Assembly (NCBI GenBank): GCA_963682175.1
Contig: OY821772.1
Span: 45,220,925-45,284,924 of the forward strand
Reading direction: 5' to 3'
Origin: Triglochin maritima
Lineage: Eukaryota > Streptophyta > Magnoliopsida > Alismatales > Juncaginaceae
Length of the DNA stretch: 64,000 bases
Shown here: in pieces, positions 1 through 8,627 of the stretch
Layout: each line of letters opens with the position of its first letter
Position numbering within the stretch: the stretch's first letter is position 1
Notes under the pieces: generated by a model
Database searches by the model: none
Seen by the model: only the letters and a program-made list of their open reading frames with translations
What the model was told of the DNA's origin: nothing
Position numbers and translations under genes: made by a program

Positions 1-1120
1 GTTCCTGACTACCGATTCTTTAACTGTGAATATTGATGTCAAAAGGTATTATGTCGGTCAGATGTCACGTTCATGGAAACAATGAAATGATCTATGGCAC
101 TTCCTCTCTTTTTTTTCAAACAATAACACCATTATAATGCACAAACAATTATTATCACTTTCCTCACCTCTCAGTTTTCAACTTTTCATATAGCCTACCC
201 CTACCAGCTACCAACCATGGTAGCTGTCGGTATTTCCTATTTTTAAGCAAATATTATTCATTTATAGAATGTTCAATGTAGAACGGTTAAAAAGATATTT
301 CCATAATGTTTGACACATTTGGATCATTTTGACTGTTTTTCTTTTGTAAATTTCGATTAATTTTGTATTTTTATATTAAAATATACATATAAAATTGGAA
401 ATCTAAGAAAAACTTTATTGACTTTGTCTGAACCACCACAACACCCACCATAGTTCACTATAAAGAAGCAAATTCAGTAATTAATACTGAACCTAATGGT
501 CACATACCGATCGAAGCTGTGGCAAACACTAAACTAAGGTAGAAAATATGTTATTTTTGTCAAATATATGTACTTACCTTGAAAACAGTAGGTATATTCA
601 GAACGTCCACTTTGGTCTCAATCTATTTTAATTCCGCAATCACAAAAAACACCCAAGCAACGATTATAATGTTCATTCAATATACCCACAAACATGAAAA
701 GTCCAAATAATGAAGAAAAATGAAATAACAAAAATACCCAAGCAACGATTATAATGTTCATTCAAATTTGCTGATACACTCCTCCTTTAGCAACTCACAA
801 ATACGCAGAAACATGAAAAGTCCAAATATTGAAGGGAAAAAAATGAAAAATGAAATAACAAGGACATGCAATATAAGAAGTGGCCTAAACTTAACTGGGT
901 CTTCTATAAACTCTTTTATACAAAATTAATCTACTCTGATCAGCACTGCAGGACTGCTACACCCCATTCATCTCCAAAAATACAACAAAAATGAATCTAA
1001 AAGTACAGAAAAAGGAACGTAAAATTGTGTAAGCCTGTTGACTCCTCCAAAACTTTCGAAAGAAAATCCGAAAAGAGGAGAAAATCGTTGTTGGAGAAGA
1101 ACTCAAGCTGGAGGATATAT
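1..1120. other. gene-free left edge of the window
   Basis: I see no coding exon here. The stretch is AT-rich with many stops in all frames. Its only clear structure is the imperfect tandem duplication at 649-860. The part next to 1121 probably includes the 3' untranslated region of the small minus-strand peptide gene. Confidence 0.5.
649..860. repeat. imperfect tandem duplication (about 90-120 bp unit)
   Basis: The phrase CCCAAGCAACGATTATAATG occurs at about 653 and again at about 739. Each copy is followed by ATGAAAAGTCCAAATA and then ATGAAATAACAA. The second copy carries about 30 extra bases in the middle, so this is a diverged local duplication. No function is apparent. Confidence 0.7.
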
Positions 1121-1366
1121 CTAATGACCAACACCGGGACTCGGTACCGATCCGAGAATCCGGTGACCGGACCCTTTTGGGTACCAAAAAGAGTGTGATG
1201 TCCAACCGACAGAGGTGACAACGGTGGCGACCTTTTGCTCCAACATGCCACGGATGGAATGTATTTTGATCTTCCTCCCTTGTGTTGATGAAGGAGAGGT
1301 TATCAAGACCATGAAGATTAGCAACACTACATATTGCATCTTCTCCTTCTTATGCCAACCCATCAA
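1121..1366 (-). CDS. probable secreted peptide-hormone precursor (CEP/PIP type, GxGH C-terminus)
   Basis: This 81-residue ORF begins with a short basic stretch, then a hydrophobic segment (about residues 11-25, YVVLLIFMVLITS) that fits a signal peptide cleaved near SSTQG. The rest is small and basic, and the protein ends exactly with GSVPSPGVGH. C-terminal SPGxGH is the hallmark of CEP peptides, and S-x-PSP-x-GxGH resembles the PIP/PIPL (PAMP-induced peptide) core. A second GSGH lies ten residues upstream of the mature motif, and some PIP precursors carry two such cores. Such precursors are about 80-110 aa, secreted, processed and perceived by leucine-rich-repeat receptor kinases. A TATA-like TATATATA lies about 85 bp upstream on the same strand. 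Two overlapping minus-strand ORFs in other frames lack these traits. The family assignment between CEP and PIP is uncertain. Confidence 0.6.
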   Translation of the reverse strand: MMGWHKKEKMQYVVLLIFMVLITSPSSTQGRKIKIHSIRGMLEQKVATVVTSVGWTSHSFWYPKGSGHRILGSVPSPGVGH

Positions 1367-1449
1367 TAATTAATCAACAACAAAGAATTGGAAGTGGCGG
1401 CTTGATTGTAATGGTGTTACTTAATTGTGGTTGGGCTTGTGGTGTTTCT

Positions 1450-1458
1450 TATATATAT
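1450..1458 (-). promoter_or_regulatory. putative TATA box of the peptide gene
   Basis: TATATATA on the minus strand lies about 85 bp before the ATG at 1366. That leaves room for a start site about 30 bp downstream and a 5' leader of about 50 bases. Plant intergenic DNA is rich in TATA runs, so this rests on position only. Confidence 0.35.
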
Positions 1459-1612
1459 GGAGGGAATGTGGAATAAGGATGGCTGCTTGCGTATTGGATT
1501 TCTCATTTCTCTTGACTTCAGCACCCCTGAAATCAATGCTTGGATATTTGAGTTGGTGGAATTAAGTAGTCAAATGTGTACAAAATTTGTCAAACAATGG
1601 GTCAAGATATAA

Positions 1613-2839
1613 TTTATACAAAAAAAAAACCTTCAGTATAACTAATTAACATGATTTTTTCTCAAGCATATTTACTAATTGTTATAACAGGAACTTGTCT
1701 TCCAATATGTTTAGGTTCTTACCACTACTACTAAGAGATGGTGATATCACTTTCTTCCTTAGTTATTATTACTCGTGTTATATGTACTCTGTTATGAAGT
1801 CTCCCTTGATTGAGTTATTTTGAAGCATTAGCTTTCAACTAAAAATAGGAGGAATGATAGGTAAGGTAAAGAACACCATTCAAGATTTGGCAAGATGCTT
1901 CACATGTTGAAACATTTTCTCACCTTGATTTTTAGGTGCAAACAACACAATCTTGGCCGTGGAAACTAATACTAGGTCTATACTTCGTTCAAACAAGTCG
2001 ATTCATGTTCTTTTTATGACCTGCAATAGTGACACTTATGCATGTGGAGGTATTAATGAAGTTGGCAGTTCACACAACAATAAAAACTTATGTGATTATA
2101 AAATTCACCTACCTTAAAATGTTCTTCATTATCACAGTTGGTTGCACTTTGATATTGTGGAAGAATTAAACTAGGATCAGTCAACGATGGAGGTGTTTGA
2201 ATAAGGACAGTTGATCTCATTTATTATTTTTTGGGTATATATCTGAGGTGTGTGTGGGGAAGGGGTTTAGTTTAATTTCCACCCTTCCTTCCAAGAAATT
2301 TCTTGCAGGAGACACTTGATCTGATTCTGAAGTTGATCACAACCATTCAACGCTTCCAATAAGCAATTTCTTGCTAGATCAAATATCCGAATGTGGATGT
2401 TACTACGAAGACTTTAGGAAGTAATACATGTTAGAACCAGAGTACAAACAAATTAAGTTAGGCCAAAAAGGTAAAAAAACAGAATTAGGTGTGCCTAAGT
2501 GTACAACACATGGATTTTGAAAAAGTACTAATTAAATGCGATTATATCAGCAATAGTGGAACATTTTCTTTCGGTCATCATGTATGTCTATTGTTATTTT
2601 CCGAAAATTTCTTCTTCACTATTCTAACTAATTAGCTTCACGTTGCAACTTGTTTAGCCTGAGCTCAAGTATATATATGCCAACTGGGTTACATGCACTG
2701 TTTTTAGTAAAAACAATCAAATATGGTCCATACATAACCATAACTTAATCCAGCCAGCAAGTCAATGACTGCTAAAGCTATACATCATCAAACTACTTGA
2801 AAATTTCAAGAGAAGAGTTAAATGAACAGCTAAGCGGTA
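1613..2839. other. intergenic, no gene seen
   Basis: AT-rich sequence with frequent stops on both strands. I recognise no domain, RNA gene or repeat before the left end of the MULE at 2849. Confidence 0.5.
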
Positions 2840-2848
2840 TTCTAAGAA
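2840..2848. repeat. left target-site duplication of the MULE
   Basis: TTCTAAGAA, identical to 12358-12366. The 9-bp length fits Mutator insertion. The word is nearly palindromic, so a chance match is possible but unlikely at exactly the two edges of the gene-bearing block. Confidence 0.65.
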
Positions 2849-2943
2849 GGGAAATGTTTGTTGAACGCTTCGCGTCACGGACGCTGCAAACCCAGTCAGC
2901 AGAATGGCTGATGTGGGCAACCCAGTCAGCAGACGCGGCTGAG

Positions 2944-3035
2944 TTCGCTCTCTCCCCAGAAACAATTTCTTTGTTTAGTTTATTTTTCGTTCGCTCTCTC
3001 CCCAGAAACAATTTCTTTGTTTAGTTTATTTTTCG
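2944..3035. repeat. 46-bp tandem duplication inside the MULE left end
   Basis: The block starting TTCGCTCTCTCCCCAGAAAC occurs at 2944 and again at 2990 with no change that I can see. Just before it AACCCAGTCAGCAGA is also doubled (about 2888 and 2919). Subterminal repetition of this sort is common in Mutator-like ends. Confidence 0.8.
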
Positions 3036-3183
3036 TTTCGTACAAATTTCGCCATCCCTCGCCATCCCTCATTAATGCGTCTCAAATCACTCCATTCTTT
3101 CGTCCTATTTCTTCCCTTCTCTTTATTAAATTCATTTTTTTCCGGACACACACATCATTCATTTTCTTTAGTTACTATTTATT

Positions 3184-3298
3184 CCGGATAGTTGGAATAC
3201 TTATTCCGGACAGACGGAACACTTATTCCGGACAGACGAACTACTTATTCCGGACAGACGGAACACTTATTCCGGACAGACGAACTACTTACTCCTGA
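3184..3298 (-). repeat. TCCGGA minisatellite, array 1 (upstream of transposase)
   Basis: Short tandem units reading CTTATTCCGGACAGACG on the plus strand, so the TGTCCGGAATAAG form is on the minus strand. About five to six units lie upstream of the transposase ATG at 3489. The open frames across it are a by-product of repeat length and not a gene. Confidence 0.85.
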
Positions 3299-4482
3299 TT
3301 TTTTGTTGATGTTGTTTTATTTTCCCGATGCGTCCACCATCGCATTTAATGCTTTTCAAATCAGCACGTCCTCCGTCTTCTTTCTTATTGTTTGGCGCGT
3401 CACGGAGATACAAATATGAGTGTCTAGGTTATTCCGATCCTACGAACCATTCCTTCTTCTCCCCTTCCTCCATTTTTGTTGTACTGTAATGGCACTCGTA
3501 AATGTGTCCTCACAGCCGGCTCCTGCCTCCAACGTCCCTCAAGTGATGATGAATTTTCCTTCCTTCGAAGAAGCCAAAGCATTTTACGTTTCATACGCCG
3601 ATTCCTGTGGTTTTGGTGTGAAGATAAGGCAATCTCATTACGATCGTGGTGTTGTTATACGGGTCACTCTTACTTGCTCAAAGGAAGGTAATGCTCCCGG
3701 AAACCAAGGTGAAGGTAGACCGAAACATAGGTTATCCGGTAGGGTCGAATGCACTGCGCGGATTAGGGTCTCCGGTAATCCATCCAGAGGCTACGTAATT
3801 AACTACGTAGATCTCGAACATAATCACGCCATGCTGTCGGAAGACCAGATGCGCTTCCTCCGTCAAAAACGATCCGTCCCGGAGTCCGCCAGAGCACGCA
3901 TTTCGTGCAATGATGCTGCCGGTATATCTGCCGCCAAGACCATGCAATCTTTTGTGGTCGAAGCTGGAGGTCACGATAAATTGTCTTTCAACGAGCGGGA
4001 CCTAAGGTTATTTATTCTCCACTTAACCTGGTTGAAGTTACGCATTTAGCTTTGTCATAAAAATTATGTTTCGCAGGAATGTTGTGAACGAGGTTAGAAA
4101 CCTCAAAATGGGACCAGGAGATGCGCAAGCTATCCAAGATTATTTCATCAGGATGCAGAAGAATGATTCCCGCTTCTTTTACGTAATGGATATGGACGAC
4201 GAAGGCAGACTACGAAATGTGTTCTGGGCCGACAGTCGGTCTCGAGCTGCTTACTCTTACTTTGGAGATGCAATATGTTTCGACACAACATACATAACAA
4301 ACAAGTATGACATGCCTTTTGCCCCATTTGTGGGGGTAAATCACCACTACCAGTCCGTCCTACTCGGTTGCGCACTCCTCTCTTCCGAGACGACACAAAA
4401 TTACATTTGGTTGTTCCAAACATGGTTGACGTGCATGAACGGTACGTGTTTTATTTTGTCCGGCTTTGTCCATTTTACGTTG

Positions 4483-4868
4483 TGTGCCTGTCCGGTTACT
4501 CCCTTACGTCTGTCCGTTTTACGTATTTTGCTCGTCCGGTTTATCCCTTACGTCTGTCCTGTTTACGTATTTTGCTCGTCCTGTTTACCCCTTACGTCTG
4601 TCCGGTTTACGTATTTTGCTCGTCCGTTTTATCCCTTACGTCTGTCCGGTTTACGTATTTTGCTCGTCCGGTTTATCCCTTACGTAAGTCCGGTTTACGT
4701 TTTTTGCGCGTCCGGTTTATCCCTTACGTCTGTCCGGTTTACCCTTGACGCCTGTCCGGTTTACGTCTTTTGCTCGTCCGGTTTATCCCTTACGTCTGTC
4801 CGGTTTACGTCTTTTGCTCGTCCGGTTTACCCTTGACGTCTGTCCGGTTTACGTTATTTCTGTCCGGA
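4483..4868 (+). repeat. TGTCCGG minisatellite, array 2 (transposase intron 2)
   Basis: The second intron consists almost wholly of a 44-bp period made of two half units, TGTCCGGTTTACGT and CGTCCGGTTTATCCC, in sense orientation with the transposase. The core here is TCCGGT rather than the palindromic TCCGGA. It stops shortly before the branch/acceptor region at 4905. Confidence 0.9.
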
Positions 4869-4972
4869 TTAACATATGTTTTTATCTTGATCGCTTTGTG
4901 TGCAGATACAAGCCCCCCGGCGATCATAACAGACCAATGTGGCGCCATAGCTTCGGCTGTGAGGACTGTGTT

Positions 4973-5070
4973 CGGCACAGATTTTGTATATGGCACATAA
5001 TGAATAAGGCCCCTGTGAAGCGCGGCACAGATTTTGTATATGGCACATAATGAATAAGGCCCCTGTGAAG
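4973..5070. repeat. 50-bp tandem duplication that breaks the transposase
   Basis: CGGCACAGATTTTGTATATG begins at 4973 and again at 5023, and the two 48-base copies are identical with CG between them. Because 50 is not a multiple of three, the frame changes between copies, and an in-frame TAA occurs in copy 1. Confidence 0.9.
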
Positions 5071-6232
5071 CTGCCCAAGAAGTACCGGGAGCATACGTTG
5101 TTTGACCTCAACAACTGTGTATTCGATTCCAAGACTCCGGCAGAATTCGAGCGGAATTGGCAGGGATTTCTAGATGATTTCGAGTTGCACGACAATAATT
5201 GGCTCCGATCCATTTATGCAATTCGAGAGCACTGGGTACCTGCATTTTCGCGGGATTGTTTTTCCGCCGGAATGGCATCAACCCAGAGAAGTGAGGGTAT
5301 GAACGCCTTCTTCGATAAGTACCTCACATCAAGGACGACACTTAAGCAGTTCGTTCAACAATACGAACTCGCACTACGCCACAAGTATGAGAAGGAAGCT
5401 CAGTCTGATTTCGATTGTCAGCATAAGGCTCCACAATTGATTTCGAAATATCCATTCGAGAGGCAATTGAGCGAGTTGTATACGGTGGGTGTCTTCAAGA
5501 AGGTGCAGTTAGAAATTGGGAAGATGATGTACTGCGACATCAAGGATGAGTTCAACGAGGACGACACATTGCACTTCAACGTGACCGAACATGTATTGAC
5601 ACATATCCTCCCATTGTCGAAACGGTTCACAGTGCAAATTAGAGATGAGAAGTGGGTATGCGATTGCAGAATGTTTGATCACGTCGGTATCCTATGTTGT
5701 CACGTTTATGTTGTTATTGCCCGAATACGTCCAAACGCGTTGCTCCCCGAGTTTTACATCGTCCACCGATGGAGGAAGGATATCCGAAGGAGCTATGGAG
5801 TCAAGTTTCCTCTTCAAAGCGGCATAACGGGGAACGATGCGCTTCGTCGCCACGACGACATAATGGGTCGTGCGCTTTGGATCGCCGAGGCCGCTTTCGA
5901 CTCAAACGACAGATATCTTCAGGCGGTAGAGGCACTTGAGTTGCTTAAGGAACGTATGCAACGACCTGATCCTGTGTTCGCTGGTACATCCGTTCTCAAT
6001 CCGGATAAGACAATACGGAAAGGCAGACCGCCGAGCAAACGACGGATTTCTTTGTCTGAGAAAATAATTAAAAGTAACGTTAAGAAAATCAACAGGAAGA
6101 AGGCTCTACCCCCGTTACACCCTGCAGCACCCAAACCGGGGGATCACGATTTCGATGACTGGGACATGAATTTGCATTACGAGGGAGTTCCTCCTTGATT
6201 ATTGTATTTGTCCTTGGTTGGAATTATTCCTA

Positions 6233-6328
6233 TGTAATTTTGTTGAAAGTCATTGTAATTTTGTTGAAAGTCATTGTATGTAATTTTGTTGAAAGTCATT
6301 GTATGTAATTTTGTTGAAAGTCATTGTA
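6233..6328. repeat. four-copy tandem repeat after the transposase stop
   Basis: GTAATTTTGTTGAAAGTCAT is repeated four times with spacers of 0-4 bases, starting about 35 bp after the stop at 6198. It probably lies in the 3' untranslated region of the transposase transcript. Confidence 0.85.
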
Positions 6329-6421
6329 TTATTGCATAAGATTCAACCCTTTCTTTGCTTGATCGTTTGTGAATTAATTTCTCATGGCGACAAATATATT
6401 AAGTAATTTTGTACCGTTGTA

Positions 6422-8480
6422 TGTCTGTCCGGATTAAGTTAACAGTATGTCCGGATTAAGTTAACAGTATGTCCGGATTACGTAACATCAAAGTCCGGAT
6501 TAAGTGACCAGTATGTCCGGAATACGTAATTAGGCAGTCCGGATTACATTGTTTGTCTGTCCGGATTACGTTAATTTCTGTCCGGAATAAGTTACCAGTA
6601 TGTCCGGATTACGTTACCAGTATGTCCGGATTACGTTACATCAATGTCCGGATTACGTTTTATTAATGTCCTGATTAAGTGACCAGTATGTCCGGAATAC
6701 GTAATTTGTTTGTCTGTCCGGATTACATTGTTTGTCTGTCCGGATTACGTTGTTTGTCTGTCCGGATTACGTTATATGTCCGTCCGGATTACGTATCATG
6801 TTTGTCCGGTTTAAGAATAAAGTGTGTCCCGAAACGGAACAAAAAGTTTGTCCGGAATAAGTGTATTTGTTGTCCGGAATAAGTGTATTTGTTGTCTGGT
6901 TTAAGACAAAAGTGTGTCCCGAAACGGAACAAAAAGTTTGTCCGGAATAAGTGTATTTGCTGTCCGGAATAAGTGTATTTGTTGTCCGGAATAAGCGTAT
7001 TTGTTGTCGGGAATAAATGTATTTGTTGTCCGGTTTAAGAATAAAGTGTGTCTGGAATAAGTGTTTTTTCTGTCCGGAATAAGTGTATTTGCTGTCCGGA
7101 ATAAGAATAAAGTATGTCCCGAAACGGAACAAAAAGTTTGTCCGGAATAAGTGTATTTGCTGTCCGGAATAAGTGTATTTGTTGTCCGGAATAAGCGTAT
7201 TTGTTGTCCGGAATAAATGTATTTGTTGTCCGGTTTAAGAATAAAGTGTGTCCGGAATAAGTGTATTTGCTGTCCGGAATAAGTGTACTTGCTGTCCCGA
7301 ATAAGTGTATTTGCTGTCCGGAATAAGAATAAAGTGTGTCCCGAAACGGAACAAAAAGTTTGTCCGGAATAAGTGTATTTGCTGTCCGGAATAAGTGTAT
7401 TTGTTGTCCGGAATAAGCGTATTTGTTGTCCGGAATAAATGTATTTGTTGTCCGGTTTAAGAATAAAGTGTGTCCGGAATAAGTGTATTTGCTGTCCGGA
7501 ATAAGTGTACTTGCTGTCCCGAATAAGTGTATTTGCTGTCCGGAATAAGAATAAAGTGTGTCCCGAAACGGAACAAAAAGTTTGTCCGGAATAAGTGTAT
7601 TTGTTGTCCGGAATAAGTGTATTTGTTGTCTGGTTTAAGACAAAAGTGTGTCCCGAAACGGAACAAAGAGTTTGTCCGGAATAAGTGTATTTGCTGTCCG
7701 GAATAAGTGTATTTGTTGTCCGGAATAAGCGTATTTGTTGTCGGGAATAAATGTATTTGTTGTCCGGTTTAAGAATAAAGTGTGTCTGGAATAAGTGTTT
7801 TTGCTGTCCTGAATAAGTGTATTTGCTGTCCGGAATAAGAATAAAGTATGTCCCGAAACGGAACAAAAAGTTTGTCCGGAATAAGTGTATTTGCTGTCCG
7901 GAATAAGTGTATTTGTTGTCCGGAATAAGCGTATTTGTTGTCCGGAATAAATGTATTTGTTGTCCGGTTTAAGAATAAAGTGTGTCCGGAATAAGTGTAT
8001 TTGCTGTCCGGAATAAGTGTACTTGCTGTCACGAATAAGTGTATTTGCTGTCCGGAATAAGAATAAAGTGTGTCCCGAAACGGAACAAAAAGTTTGTCCG
8101 GAATAAGTGTATTTGCTGTCCAGAATAAGTGTATTTGTTGTCCGGAATAAGTGTATTTGTTGTCCGGAATATGTGTATTTGTTGTCCGGAATAAGTGTAT
8201 TTGTTGTCCGGAATATGTGTATTTGTTGTCCGGAATATGTGTATTTGTTGTCCGGAATATGTGTATTTGTTGTTCGGAATAAGTGTATTTGCTGTCCGGA
8301 ATAAGTGTATTTGTTTTTCGAAGTGTATTTGTTGTCCGGTTTAAGAATAAATTTTGTCCAGAAACGGAACATTAAGTTTTTCCGGAATAAGTGTATTTGC
8401 TGTCCGGAATAAGTGTATTTGTTGTCCGGAATTAGTGTATTTGCTGTCCGGAATAGGTGTATTTGTTGTCCGGTTTAAGA
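6422..8480 (+). repeat. TGTCCGGA minisatellite, array 3, with a 734-bp higher-order unit
   Basis: About 2 kb between the two convergent genes is a near-continuous array of TGTCCGGAATAAGTG-type units of roughly 20-22 bp. The left part (6422-6800) has TGTCCGGATTACGTT variants. From 6828 a landmark CCCGAAACGGAAC recurs at 6828, 6918, 7118, 7340, 7562, 7652, 7852 and 8074. The spacings 90, 200, 222 and 222 bp repeat, so the second round is offset by exactly 734 bp. A private variant (TCGGGAATAAATG) at 7007 reappears at 7741, again 734 bp on. Long minus-strand ORFs here are only translations of the repeat. Confidence 0.95.
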
Positions 8481-8627
8481 GTATTGATTATTTATACATG
8501 TCCTTGTATTGATAATTTAACCCAACACCAAATGTCATTGTATTGATAAATCATTCAAATAGTCTATGTAATTTTAACATGTATACATGTATAACTTTGT
8601 AAAAAAAATTAAAACATCCAGAGTCGT

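Larger units (their letters stand above)
3489..6198 (+). pseudogene. MULE transposase, FAR1-like (disrupted)
   Basis: Exons fit 3489-4006, 4077-4441 and 4906 onward, with GT-AG introns of 70 and 464 bp that keep the frame. Exon 1 encodes a FAR1-type DNA-binding domain (SFEEAKAFYVSYADSCGF through LEHNHAML). Exons 2 and 3 carry the MULE transposase core: first Asp in CFDTTY, second Asp in AIITDQ, and a Glu candidate in RSEGMNAFFD. A SWIM zinc finger (CDC...CCH, about 5660-5705) follows, then a basic tail. The reading frame of AIITDQ hits a TAA at 4998-5000, inside a 50-bp tandem duplication (4973-5070), and the downstream frame resumes at HRFCIWHIMNK in the second copy. The duplication shifts the frame and an additional small indel is needed, so one intact protein cannot be read. 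I chose ATG 3489 because the upstream ATG at 3420 adds only a low-complexity leader. Confidence 0.85.

Noticed and set aside
1427..1612. 61-aa plus-strand ORF next to the peptide gene
   Set aside because: No signal peptide, domain or supported promoter; chance ORF in AT-rich DNA.
3017..3419. Plus-strand ORFs of 93 and 75 aa before the transposase
   Set aside because: Their C-terminal parts are the minisatellite read in frame (TLIPDRR); no conserved start or domain.
6901..7866. Long minus-strand ORF (321 aa) and similar ones at 7635-8372 and 6767-7132
   Set aside because: They are translations of the minisatellite with a periodic protein (TYSGQ, TLIPDS); the frames stay open because the repeat lacks stops in that phase. 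No codon or domain signal.
6422..8480. CRISPR-like appearance of the repeat block
   Set aside because: The repeats are contiguous short units without unique spacers, in plant nuclear DNA inside a transposon.
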